A stretch of 64,000 bases of DNA from Hymenobacter duratus (GTDB lineage: Bacteria > Bacteroidota > Bacteroidia > Cytophagales > Hymenobacteraceae). The notes under the pieces were generated by a model. The model ran no database searches, was not told where the DNA came from, and saw only the letters and a list, made by a program, of their open reading frames with translations. The DNA lies in the NCBI RefSeq assembly GCF_014698995.1, contig NZ_JACWZZ010000001.1:434001-498000 (forward strand), given 5' to 3'. The translations under genes were made by a program, and so were the position numbers. How positions within the stretch are numbered: the stretch's first letter is position 1; each line of letters starts with the position of its first letter. Shown in pieces: positions 44,646 through 52,955 of the stretch.

Positions 44646-46229
44646 ATGGCAGAAGTACGTCCGGATGAAGTATCCGCCATTCTGCGGGAGCAGTTGTCCA
44701 ACTTCAAAACCGAAGCCGAACTCGAAGAGGTTGGTACGGTATTGCAGGTTGGCGACGGTGTAGCCCGCATCTACGGCCTGGGCAAAGCCCAGTCGGGGGA
44801 ATTGCTCGAATTTGAAAACGGCCTGCAGGCCCTGGTTCTTAACCTGGAAGAAGACAACGTAGGTGCCGTAATGCTCGGCGACTACAGCGAAATCCGCGAG
44901 GGAGCCACGGTGCGCCGCACCAATAAAATTGCCTCCATTCAGGTGGGCGAAGGCATCGTGGGCCGCGTGGTAAACACGCTGGGCCAGCCTATCGACGGCC
45001 GTGGCCCCATCCAGGGCCAGACCTACGATATGCCCCTGGAGCGCAAGGCACCCGGTGTAATCTTCCGTCAGCCCGTAACGGAGCCGATGCAGACCGGTAT
45101 CAAGGCTATTGACGCCATGATTCCGATTGGCCGTGGCCAGCGCGAACTGATCATCGGTGACCGTCAGACGGGTAAGTCGACGGTAGCTATTGACACCATC
45201 CTGAACCAGCGCGAGTTCTTTGAGCGCGGCGAGCCGGTTTTCTGCATCTACGTAGCCGTAGGCCAGAAAGCTTCGACCGTAGCCCAGGTAGTAAACGCCC
45301 TGACCAAGGGTGGTGCTATGGACTACACGGTGGTGGTTTCGGCTTCGGCTTCTGACCCGGCTCCCATGCAGTTCTTCGCGCCCTTCACGGGTGCCGCCAT
45401 CGGCGAGTTCTTCCGCGACACGGGCCGTCCGGCTCTGGTAGTGTATGATGACTTGTCGAAGCAGGCGGTGGCGTACCGCGAGGTGTCGCTGCTGTTGCGT
45501 CGTCCTCCCGGACGTGAGGCCTACCCCGGTGACGTATTCTACCTGCACAGCCGTCTCTTGGAGCGTGCCGCGAAGATCAACGCTTCCGACACCATTGCAA
45601 AGGACATGAACGACCTGCCGGACAGCATCAAGCACCTGGTGAAAGGTGGTGGCTCGCTGACCGCTCTGCCGCTCATCGAAACCCAGGCAGGTGACGTTTC
45701 AGCCTACATCCCGACCAACGTAATTTCGATTACGGACGGCCAGATCTTCCTCGAAACCAATTTGTTCAACTCCGGTATCCGCCCTGCTATCAACGTAGGT
45801 ATCTCGGTATCGCGCGTGGGTGGTAACGCCCAGATCAAGTCGATGAAGAAAGTGGCTGGTACGCTGAAGCTCGACCAAGCCCAGTTCCGCGAACTGGAAG
45901 CCTTCGCCAAGTTCGGCTCCGACCTCGATGCCTCGACCAAGCTCACCATCGAGCGCGGCCGTCGTAACCTCGAAATCCTGAAGCAGCCCCAGTTCTCGCC
46001 CCAGCGCGTGGAAGATCAGGTGGCCGTTATCTACGCCGCTACCAACGGTCTGCTCGACCAGGTGCCCGTAAACAAGGTGCGCGAGTTCGAGAAGGAGTTC
46101 GTGCAGGTGCTCAACAACCGCCACCCCGAAGTGCTGCAAGGCCTGAAGGCGGGTAAGCTGGACGACACCATCACCGGTGCCATCCGTCAGGTTGCCAAAG
46201 ACCTGTCGGCGGTATACGCCACTAAATAA
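44646..46229 (+). CDS. atpA: ATP synthase F1 subunit alpha
   Basis: Regulatory nucleotide-binding subunit of the F1 hexamer. Walker [10 protein letters not shown] at residues 171-179, Walker B region [11 protein letters not shown], the alpha signature [20 protein letters not shown] and a helical C-terminal domain. 527 residues, normal. Start ATG 44646, preceded by atpH at 5 bases. A long repeat lies after its stop. Confidence 0.98.
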   Translation: MAEVRPDEVSAILREQLSNFKTEAELEEVGTVLQVGDGVARIYGLGKAQSGELLEFENGLQALVLNLEEDNVGAVMLGDYSEIREGATVRRTNKIASIQVGEGIVGRVVNTLGQPIDGRGPIQGQTYDMPLERKAPGVIFRQPVTEPMQTGIKAIDAMIPIGRGQRELIIGDRQTGKSTVAIDTILNQREFFERGEPVFCIYVAVGQKASTVAQVVNALTKGGAMDYTVVVSASASDPAPMQFFAPFTGAAIGEFFRDTGRPALVVYDDLSKQAVAYREVSLLLRRPPGREAYPGDVFYLHSRLLERAAKINASDTIAKDMNDLPDSIKHLVKGGGSLTALPLIETQAGDVSAYIPTNVISITDGQIFLETNLFNSGIRPAINVGISVSRVGGNAQIKSMKKVAGTLKLDQAQFRELEAFAKFGSDLDASTKLTIERGRRNLEILKQPQFSPQRVEDQVAVIYAATNGLLDQVPVNKVREFEKEFVQVLNNRHPEVLQGLKAGKLDDTITGAIRQVAKDLSAVYATK

Positions 46230-46358
46230 GCTGTTAGCTGTTGGCTGTTGGTTGTTGGCTTTTTCGGAAGCGCCGCCAGCAGCCAACAGCTACTGGTTTT
46301 CTTCCGCGCTGATATAATGCCGGGAAAGCCAACAGCTAATAGCTAACAGCTAACAGCT
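46229..46358. repeat. 34-base inverted repeat between atpA and atpG
   Basis: Arms 46229-46262 and 46325-46358 match at 30 of 34 positions. Each arm is built from repeats of agctgttagctgttggct, so the arms are internally repetitive, and a third copy of agccaacagct occurs at 46281. This differs in sequence from the atpF-atpH repeat. Confidence 0.8.
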
Positions 46359-46367
46359 CAACAAAAA

Positions 46368-47258
46368 ATGGCTAGCTTAAAAGAAGTCCGTAACCGCATC
46401 GTATCGGTGCAAAGCACGCAGCAGATCACCAAAGCCATGAAAATGGTGGCGGCGGCCAAGCTGCGGCGGGCGCAGGACAACATCCTGCGTATGCGCCCCT
46501 ACGCGCAGCGGCTCAACAGCATCCTGACGAATCTGACGGCCCAGGTCGGCGACGACGTGGTGAGCGAATATGCCGTGCAGCGCCAGGTGCGCCGGGTGCT
46601 GGTAATTGCCATCACGTCGGACCGTGGCCTGGCCGGTGCCTTCAACAGCAACGTGTTCAAGGGCGTGAATGCCCTGGTGCAGGAGCGCTACGCTGCGCAG
46701 GCCGCGGCCGGTAATGTGGCCTACATGGCCATCGGCAAGAAGTCGCACGACTACTTCGGGCGCCGCGGTCCGCTGGTGGGCAACTACACGCACGTGTTCG
46801 GCAAACTGTCGTTCGACACGGTGCGGGAGGCGGCTGAGCAGGCCATGGACGGCTTCCGGGCCGGCCAGTACGACGAAGTGGTGATGGTGTACAACGAGTT
46901 CAAGAACGTGGCCACGCAGGTGGTACGGGCTGAGCAGCTGTTGCCGCTGGTACCCGCCGAGCCAAACCCGGCTGCCGTGCAGACCTCGAACGTGGACTAC
47001 ATCTTCGAGCCCTCGAAAGAGGAAATCGTGCAGACCCTGATTCCGCAGTCGTTGAAGGTGCAGCTCTACAAGGCCGTGCTGGAAAGCAACGCCTCGGAGC
47101 ACGGCGCCCGCATGACGGCCATGGAGAAAGCCACCGAAAACGCCGGTGAGCTACTCAAGTCGCTCAAGCTGACTTATAACCGGACGCGTCAGGCGGCCAT
47201 TACCACCGAGATTCTCGAAATCGTGGGTGGTGCTGAGGCGCTGGCTGCCAGCCGGTAA
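46368..47258 (+). CDS. atpG: ATP synthase F1 subunit gamma
   Basis: Central rotor shaft, 296 residues. Motifs: IVSVQSTQQITKAMKMVAAA at the N-terminus, ITSDRGLAGAFNSN, and the C-terminal MEKATENAGELLKSLKLTYN followed by RQAAITTEILEIVGGAEAL. It follows the intergenic repeat after atpA by 10 bases. No atpD or atpC follows; the operon ends with a strong terminator. Confidence 0.97.
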   Translation: MASLKEVRNRIVSVQSTQQITKAMKMVAAAKLRRAQDNILRMRPYAQRLNSILTNLTAQVGDDVVSEYAVQRQVRRVLVIAITSDRGLAGAFNSNVFKGVNALVQERYAAQAAAGNVAYMAIGKKSHDYFGRRGPLVGNYTHVFGKLSFDTVREAAEQAMDGFRAGQYDEVVMVYNEFKNVATQVVRAEQLLPLVPAEPNPAAVQTSNVDYIFEPSKEEIVQTLIPQSLKVQLYKAVLESNASEHGARMTAMEKATENAGELLKSLKLTYNRTRQAAITTEILEIVGGAEALAASR

Positions 47259-47271
47259 GATGGCTCTATTT

Positions 47272-47320
47272 ACACACACGAGGCCCGCTTCCGTAAGGAG
47301 GCGGGCCTCGTGTGTGTTTG
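47272..47320 (+). terminator. ATP synthase operon terminator
   Basis: 21-base arms 47272-47292 and 47297-47317 (one G-U pair, 4-base loop gtaa) end in a short T-run (gtgtttg). It lies 14 bases after atpG. Confidence 0.88.
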
Positions 47321-47408
47321 GGGGCCATGCTGGGGGCTAGAGAACCTGCCGGGAAGCCCGCGCGGCCGGCGGCCGGGTTGGGTAGAGGCGGGGAAGGCAG
47401 GCGGCCGC

Positions 47409-47439
47409 TTGGGCGGATGCAGCACCGGGGCTACCTTTA
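47409..47439 (+). promoter_or_regulatory. Promoter of the 977-residue T9SS protein
   Basis: TTG at 47409-47411, 20-base spacer, TACCTTTA at 47432-47439, 27 bases before the ATG. Close to the Bacteroidota consensus. Confidence 0.6.
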
Positions 47440-47465
47440 GCGGCAAACGTCTCTTGGTGCCCACT

Positions 47466-50399
47466 ATGGTTGCAACTCTACTTCTGCCGCACAGCGCTCG
47501 GCCACTACTTAATCTGAAGTCAGGGCGCTACCGGGTGCTGGCCGGGCTGCTGCTGTGCGCTGTCCTGGGGCTAGTGGGCCGGCCGGCGCCGGCCGCAAGC
47601 CTGCCGGCTGCCGAGCAAAGCCCGCCCGGGCAAAGCGCGCTGGCCGAAGCACTAAACCCCGACGGGACGCTGCGCGCCGGTGTGCACGGCGCTTTCGATG
47701 CGCGGGCGCACCGCCTGTACATGGCGCCCGACGGGCAGCCGGTGTTTCGGGCGGCGGGGCCCGGCCAGGCTGCCGGTGCCGGCGACGAGCACTGGCAGGC
47801 GGGGTTCCAGGCGCCGGGCGCCAACTCCCGCATCAACGCGGTGCTGCAGGTAGGGGCCGATACCTACGTGGGAGGCGACTTCACCTCCGTGGGCGGCATA
47901 CCGGCCAACAGCGTGGCCCGCTGGAACGGCACCGAGTGGAACAGCCTGGGTACCGGCGCCGCCAACGGAGTAAACAATGCCGTCAATGCGCTGGCCATGG
48001 TGGGCACGACGCTGTACGTGGGCGGGCGCTTCAACCGGGCCGGCGGAACCACGGCCCGCAACGTGGCGCAGTGGAACGGCAGCAGCTGGAGCGCCGTGGG
48101 CGCCGGCCCCGACGCCGGTATGAACGCGGAGGTGCACGCCCTGGCCGTGTCGGGCGCCACGCTGTACGCCGGCGGCAACTTCACGACGGCCGGTGGGGCG
48201 CTGACGCCGCACGTGGCCCGGTGGGACGGCAGCAACTGGAGCGCCGTGGGCGGCGGCGTCAACAACAGCGTGCACGCGCTGGCCGTGCAGGGCAGCACGC
48301 TGTACGTGGGCGGCTACTTCACGCAGGCCGGCCCCACCCCGGCCGCGTACGTGGCGCAGTGGGACGGCACCGCCTGGCGCAGCCTGGGCACGGGCACCAC
48401 CGGCGCCGTGCTGGCGTTGGCACTCCGTGGCTCCAACCTGTTTGTGGGCGGGCTGTTCTGGCAGGCCGGGGGCATAGCGGCCCGCTACCTGGCACAGTGG
48501 ACCGGCAGCGGCTGGCGCAGCCTGGGCGCCGGGCCCGACAACGCCGTGTACGCCCTGGCCGCCACGCCTACTGCCTTGTACGTGGGCGGTGCCTTCGGGC
48601 AGGCGGGCACCACGGCCGCGCGCCACGTGGCGCAGTGGGACGGCGCCGCCTGGCTGCCGCTAAGCACCAGCCTCGGCCAAGGTACCAACGCCCCGGTGCG
48701 GGCCCTGGCCGCAGTGGGCGGAACACTGGTGACCGGCGGCGACTTCACGGCGGCCGCCGACGTGGCGGCTTCGTACGTGGCCCGCTGGCAAAACGCCGCC
48801 TGGCATTCGCTGGGCGGCGGCCTTGGCATCAACAGCGCGGCCGTGGTGGCCGTGGTGGCGGTGGCCGGCCCCGACGTGTACGTGGGGGGCCGGTTCAGCA
48901 CGGCAGGGGGCGTGGCGGCCAACAACGTGGCCCGCTGGAACGGCACCGCCTGGAGCAGCCTGGGCACTGGTTCCGCCAACGGCGTAGATGCCACGGTGCT
49001 GGCCCTGGCCGTGGCCGGCAACGACGTGTATGTGGGCGGCGACTTTATGCAGGCCGGCGGGCAGCCCGCCAGCCGCGTGGCCCGCTGGGACGGCACGGCG
49101 TGGCGCGCGCTGGGCACCGGCACCAACGGCGTGGTGAATGCGCTGTGCCTGCAGGGCACCACGCTGTACGCGGGCGGCTCGTTCAGCACCGCCGACGGGC
49201 AGCCGGCCTACTCCATTGCGCAATGGACCGGCCAAACCTGGCAGCCGCTGCTCATGAACGGCGACAACGGCGTGGCCGGGGAAGTCAGGTCGTTGGTGGT
49301 GCAGGGGAGCGTGGTGTATGCCGGCGGCAGCTTCTCGGTGCGGCCGCCCAACGTGGCGCTGGTGCAGTACGTGGCCCAGTGGGACGGCACCACCTGGGCC
49401 CCCGTGGGCAGCGGCCCCACCCCCGGCCTCAACAGCCGCGTGACGACCCTGACCGCAGCGGGCAACAAGCTCTACGCCGGCGGCCAGTTCACCACCGCCG
49501 ACGGCCGCCCGGCCAGGAACGTGGCCGTGTGTGACGGCGCCGCTTGGCAGGGCCTCGGCCCGGGCTTGCCCCTGGCCCCCAACAGCGGCGTCACGAGCAT
49601 TGCCGTGTCGGGCTCAAGCGTGTACGTGGGCGGTGACTTCTACGCTGCCAGCAGCCCGCCGCCCCAGGCCGCCAACTTCCTGGCCCGCTGGAACGGCCAG
49701 GCTTGGAGCGCGCTCGGCAACGGCCTCAACCAGAACGTGCTGGCCCTGGCCCTCAGCCCCGACGGCCTGCTCTACGCCGGCGGCAACTTCGAGGCGGTGT
49801 TCGACAGCAGCGTGCCACTTTCGCACTTCGGCATCTACCGCGACCCGCAGCTGGCCACGCTGCGCAGCTGGGCCTTTGTGCCGGGCAGCGGCAACACGCG
49901 CATTACGATCAGCGGCACCGGCCTGGCCGGGGCCACGGCCGTGAACTTCCCCACCGCCAACGGGCCGGTGGCCGTGCCCAACCTGACCGTGAATGCGGCC
50001 GGCACCGACGTGACCGGGGTGCCGGTGCCCGCGGGAGCTGTGGCTGGCCCGCTCACGCTGAGCGTGCCCGGCGGCGGCACCAACGCGCTGGCCTTCGCGC
50101 CGGGCACGCTCAGCGTGTCGCGCCCGGCCGCGCCCGGCGCGCTGCAGCTCTACCCCAACCCCGCGCACAGCTGGGTAGCCGTGCAGGTACCGGCGGGGGT
50201 GGTGGCGCTTCGTCCGGTGGCGACGGTGCTGGACGCGCAGGGGCGTGTGGTGGCGCGGCTGCCGCTGGCGCGGACGGCTACCGGCCGGGTAGTTCGGGTG
50301 TCGGTGGCGGGGCTGGCGCCGGGGCGCTACTGGCTGCAGGTGCAGGCAGAAGGGCAGCAGCCGGGGCAGCAGTTCGGGCAGGCGTTGGTGGTGGAGTAG
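47466..50399 (+). CDS. Large secreted repeat protein with T9SS sorting domain
   Basis: Cell-surface or secreted protein of 977 residues. After an N-terminal hydrophobic signal (LAGLLLCAVLGLVGRPAPAA), the core holds 14 copies of a unit of about 50 residues with the motif [YF][VA]GGxF and a paired RWNGxxW strand, for example YVGGDFTSVGGIPANSVARW. Such units are beta-propeller-like blades. Then comes an IPT/TIG-like stretch (ITISGTGLAGATAVNFPTAN) and a C-terminal type A T9SS sorting domain (LQLYPNPAHSWVAVQV ... GRYWLQVQ). Start ATG 47466; the frame is open 52 codons upstream into the ATP synthase terminator. Function unknown. Confidence 0.88.
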   Translation: MVATLLLPHSARPLLNLKSGRYRVLAGLLLCAVLGLVGRPAPAASLPAAEQSPPGQSALAEALNPDGTLRAGVHGAFDARAHRLYMAPDGQPVFRAAGPGQAAGAGDEHWQAGFQAPGANSRINAVLQVGADTYVGGDFTSVGGIPANSVARWNGTEWNSLGTGAANGVNNAVNALAMVGTTLYVGGRFNRAGGTTARNVAQWNGSSWSAVGAGPDAGMNAEVHALAVSGATLYAGGNFTTAGGALTPHVARWDGSNWSAVGGGVNNSVHALAVQGSTLYVGGYFTQAGPTPAAYVAQWDGTAWRSLGTGTTGAVLALALRGSNLFVGGLFWQAGGIAARYLAQWTGSGWRSLGAGPDNAVYALAATPTALYVGGAFGQAGTTAARHVAQWDGAAWLPLSTSLGQGTNAPVRALAAVGGTLVTGGDFTAAADVAASYVARWQNAAWHSLGGGLGINSAAVVAVVAVAGPDVYVGGRFSTAGGVAANNVARWNGTAWSSLGTGSANGVDATVLALAVAGNDVYVGGDFMQAGGQPASRVARWDGTAWRALGTGTNGVVNALCLQGTTLYAGGSFSTADGQPAYSIAQWTGQTWQPLLMNGDNGVAGEVRSLVVQGSVVYAGGSFSVRPPNVALVQYVAQWDGTTWAPVGSGPTPGLNSRVTTLTAAGNKLYAGGQFTTADGRPARNVAVCDGAAWQGLGPGLPLAPNSGVTSIAVSGSSVYVGGDFYAASSPPPQAANFLARWNGQAWSALGNGLNQNVLALALSPDGLLYAGGNFEAVFDSSVPLSHFGIYRDPQLATLRSWAFVPGSGNTRITISGTGLAGATAVNFPTANGPVAVPNLTVNAAGTDVTGVPVPAGAVAGPLTLSVPGGGTNALAFAPGTLSVSRPAAPGALQLYPNPAHSWVAVQVPAGVVALRPVATVLDAQGRVVARLPLARTATGRVVRVSVAGLAPGRYWLQVQAEGQQPGQQFGQALVVE

Positions 50400-50474
50400 G
50401 GGCCTGTGGCGGCAGCCTGCCATTTTGGTTGGGGGGCGCGGAGTGTGTGCGGTGGCCCGTAGCTTACGGCCGCT

Positions 50475-51026
50475 ATGCTACAGCCCCGATACCTCTCGCC
50501 CGATACTGCTACGGCCGCGTTGCGCCGCCTCAAGCCCAGCCCCGACGAGCTGGCCGCCTTCCGAGGGCACCTAGCCGAGATGCTCAAGCACCTCGACCCC
50601 CACAAGATTGAGCGCCACGGCGAAACCCATATCCTCGACTTCCTGCGCCACGTGAGCAAGCCGGCGGAGGGCGGCACGCGCTACGGCAACGTGAAGGACA
50701 AGCGCGACCTGGTGCTGCACCTCGGCGACACCGCCGACTCGCCTGTGGGCGTGGTGCTGGAAGTGAAGGGACCCAAGAACCCCAAGGAGATGCTGGCCCC
50801 CGCCGCCCAGCGCGAGGGCGTGGCCCTGGCTTTGTGCCTGATGTAGGTCAACCGCCTGCTGTTTCTGAAGCTGCTGGATGGCCAGCTGGTGTGCTACCAC
50901 GACGCCGCCAAAGCCGCCGATGCCGCCGCCGACACCCAGGCCCTGGAAGCGCAGATTGATGCGCTGGTAGCCGCCCTCTACGGGGTGGCGCTGCCGGCCG
51001 CCCCGGCCCCCGCGCCGGTGGCCTGA
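50475..51026 (+). pseudogene. Deleted remnant of a DUF7149/Eco57I-type restriction-modification gene
   Basis: The first 123 codons (from LSPDTATAALRRLKPSPDE, then GNVKDKRDLVLHLGDTADS and VGVVLEVKGPKNPKEML) match the N-terminal domain (DUF7149-like) of large type IIG/Eco57I restriction-methyltransferases. An in-frame TAG at 50844-50846 follows. Beyond it, in the same frame, comes VNRLLFLKLLDGQLVCYHD, another piece of such proteins, and then LEAQIDALVAALYGVALP, typical of their extreme C-terminus. The whole catalytic and methylase middle is missing. It is best read as a decayed gene after large internal deletions and one nonsense change. Confidence 0.68.
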
Positions 51027-51251
51027 GGCCGGGCCTCCCGTTATGCGGTCAACGGGTCTGGCAGGCCCGGCCGGCCGGGCCGGTAGTAGGGTAGAGGAGG
51101 TGCCCCGGCGGCCCCGGCCGGCCAGGCGTGCCGACCGCAGTCGGGCGGGGCGGGGCACTCCGGCCCGCCCGGCCGCCTGCCCTTCCGGGACCCGGCGCGG
51201 CCCCTGCCACCGCGCCCCGCCGCCGCCCCCGAAACTATTTCGCGCCCCCTC
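51027..51251. other. G+C-rich stretch with GGCCGG-type palindromes
   Basis: About 225 bases of nearly pure G and C with many ccggcc/ggccgg blocks. No convincing gene or promoter; open frames here are compositional artefacts. Confidence 0.5.
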
Positions 51252-51283
51252 TTGACACCGAATAAGTCAAACACCTATATTTA
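51252..51283 (+). promoter_or_regulatory. Promoter-like element upstream of the heptad array
   Basis: TTGACA at 51252-51257 and TATATTTA at 51276-51283, 21 bases between TTG and TA. The A+T-rich sequence stands out from its G+C-rich flanks. A second -7-like TACCTTTA at 51346-51353 lies further down. Confidence 0.5.
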
Positions 51284-51466
51284 GTGCAGCCTCCTGGCAG
51301 GCAGGGCGGTAGCCGCGGGCTGCCCACCGCCGCCCGGCCCCCGATTACCTTTATTTCTATTGCCTGCGTGTCTGTATTCTGTTATGCCGGTCGGGCCCGT
51401 GGGGTACCGGCTGCCGCCGGGGCTGTGCCCCGCCCTCACCTGGTGCTGTCTGCGGCTTCGGCCGTT

Positions 51467-51757
51467 ATGCCACGCGTCCAATGCGTTGAACAGCGTCTTC
51501 AATGCATTGAACACGGCTTCCAACGCATTGAAGACGCTGTTCAACGCATTGAACGCTCCTTCCAACGCATTGAACGTGGCTTCCAACGCATTGAAGACGC
51601 TGTTCAATGCATTGAACGCTCCTTCCAACGCATTGAACACGGCTTCCAACGCATTGAACACGTTTTCCTAAACAGTGAAAACGCTGTCCAATGCCTGGAA
51701 ACACGCTGTACCCAACAGGGGCGGGCCGTACCGGAGCGCCGGGGGGCCGTCTGGTGA
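51467..51757 (+). CDS. Possible coiled-coil protein encoded by the 21-base array
   Basis: From ATG 51467 a 96-residue frame reads through the tandem array as heptads: VEQRLQCIEHGFQRIEDAVQ, then further copies of FQRIERx. Ile (d) and Phe/Val (a) recur with 4-3 spacing, a classic coiled coil. This frame also stays open across the decayed last two units (to 51757), whereas the neighbouring plus-strand frame stops at 51671. Promoter-like elements lie upstream on this strand. The minus strand also reads as heptads (FNALEAVFNALEG), so coding cannot be settled. No homologue recognised. Confidence 0.35.
   Translation: MPRVQCVEQRLQCIEHGFQRIEDAVQRIERSFQRIERGFQRIEDAVQCIERSFQRIEHGFQRIEHVFLNSENAVQCLETRCTQQGRAVPERRGAVW
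51483..51703. repeat. 21-base tandem array with 63-base higher-order repeat
   Basis: Nine clear units spaced exactly 21 bases apart carry ttgaa at 51486, 51507, 51528, 51549, 51570, 51591, 51612, 51633 and 51654; two decayed units follow at 51675 and 51696. Most share ccaacgcattgaa. Three unit types recur in order, giving a 63-base super-repeat: 51525-51547 and 51588-51610 match at 22 of 23 bases. The first unit (51483-51505) is the exact reverse complement of 51525-51547, so it can form a hairpin with it. No unique spacers, so this is not a CRISPR. Confidence 0.93.
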
Positions 51758-51827
51758 CGAAGAACGCAGGTGCGCCGGGGCCGAAGGGCCGTTTCTCTCT
51801 TATTCTACTCGTTACCGCATTTCAATT

Positions 51828-52448
51828 ATGGCAACCCGCCGACTGATTACCAATTTCGACAACATGTCCAAGATGGACATTGGCCCGCTGGCGCAGAACT
51901 GCCTGACCAACATGGCGGCCAACCCCCGCTACCCCGACGCCAAAGACCAGCTCAAGGCCTTACAGGACGCTCTGACGCCCTACCTGGCCGCCGCCAGCAT
52001 TCTGCACCCCACGCCCACCCAGACCGCCGAGCTGGCCCAGCTGCGCGCCACGCTCAACCAGAGCCTGAGCGCCGTGGCCCAGATGGCCAACACGCTCTAC
52101 CCCCAGGACGAGGCGGCGCTGCTCTCCACGGGCCTGGCCCTGAGCAAGGAGCGCGAGCGGCACACCACCCTGGACGCGCCCACCCGGTTTCAGCTCGTGG
52201 ATGGCCCGCAGCCGGGCACGCTCTGCGCCAAGGCCAAGCGCCCGGCCCACGCCGTGGCCCTGAAGTATGTGTACACCACCGACCAGAAGCTGCCCGACAA
52301 CCAGTGGCTGACGGTGGTGGTGCGCGACGGCGACGCGCTGCTCACGGCCTGCAAAACCGCCGACCGGGTGTACTGCAAAGTAGCCGCCGTGGGCGGTGAC
52401 ACCGACCAGCAGCCCTTCACCGAGGTGCTGAGCCGCCTGGTGCAGTAG
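51828..52448 (+). CDS. Conserved-looking hypothetical protein, Fn3-like C-terminus
   Basis: A 206-residue protein with no signal peptide. The N-terminal half is helical, with LTNMAANPRYPDAKDQLKAL recalling Bacteroidota proteins that share a 'aNPnfpdP' segment before a helical bundle. The C-terminal half looks like beta strands (GTLCAKAKRPAHAVALKYVY, NQWLTVVVRDG, VYCKVAAVGG), possibly an Fn3-type fold. Function unknown. The start ATG 51828 is preceded by an A+T-rich leader; an open extension to 51675 runs into the decayed array and is unlikely. A good terminator follows. Confidence 0.75.
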   Translation: MATRRLITNFDNMSKMDIGPLAQNCLTNMAANPRYPDAKDQLKALQDALTPYLAAASILHPTPTQTAELAQLRATLNQSLSAVAQMANTLYPQDEAALLSTGLALSKERERHTTLDAPTRFQLVDGPQPGTLCAKAKRPAHAVALKYVYTTDQKLPDNQWLTVVVRDGDALLTACKTADRVYCKVAAVGGDTDQQPFTEVLSRLVQ

Positions 52449-52472
52449 CGGCCGGCCACGGTCCCGCGTTCG

Positions 52473-52501
52473 GCCCCGCCCCGGTTGGGGCGGGGCTTTT
52501 T
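52473..52501 (+). terminator. Intrinsic terminator
   Basis: Arms gccccgcccc (52473-52482) and ggggcggggc (52487-52496), 4-base loop, then tttttg. It ends the gene at 51828-52448. Confidence 0.9.
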
Positions 52502-52955
52502 GCTGCCGGCCGGGCCAAGTGCGGCGCTCAAGAGAGCCGGGGCCGCCTACCGGGCAGCGGGTGCCGCTGGCCGGCCGGCCAGGGAGGGGGCCAGTGGCGG
52601 CCGGCGCAAGGGCCCCGCTGCCGGCCGGCTGTCGGCTATCGGGTTGGCCCCGGACCCTGGCAGGAGCGTGACCGGGCACGGCGGGGCCGGCGCGTTGGGG
52701 GGCGGGGCGGGGGCAGCGGCGGGCGGCGCCCCGCCGGGCACTGCCGCCGGGCTGCCAGCCGCGCCTGCGCATAGGCCGGACAGGGGGCCGGCTACGTAAA
52801 AATAAACCGCCGGGTTATTGAATTAATCCTAGGATAAAGTTTTCCTCATCCGGTATCTTTGCCAGGATATCTTCTTTTCATCCTTTGTTGCGGCCGGGCA
52901 AGTTGTCTGCTCGGGCCGTTGCCTTATCTACGGGAGGTGGCGCTCCATCTTCTGC
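52502..52955. other. Intergenic region, G+C-rich then A+T-rich promoter zone
   Basis: Bases 52502-52795 are extremely G+C-rich with ccggccgg-type blocks and no credible gene. Bases 52797-52870 switch to A+T-rich sequence containing a -7-like TATCTTTG at 52854-52861, the likely promoter of the gene at 52956. No matching TTG lies at the usual distance. Confidence 0.5.

Noticed and set aside
41176-47258. Na+-driven ATP synthase
   Set aside because: The c subunit lacks the Gln and Ser/Thr ligands of sodium types around its Glu.
47310-47465. N-terminal extension of the 977-residue protein
   Set aside because: It would start inside the ATP synthase terminator and hide the signal peptide; the promoter at 47409-47439 fits the later ATG.
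47555-49534. 659-codon plus-strand frame within the repeat protein
   Set aside because: An overlapping frame of the repeat gene, Arg/Gly-rich and without any known fold.
51483-51703. CRISPR array
   Set aside because: Units are contiguous with no unique spacers, the period is 21 bases and no cas gene is near.
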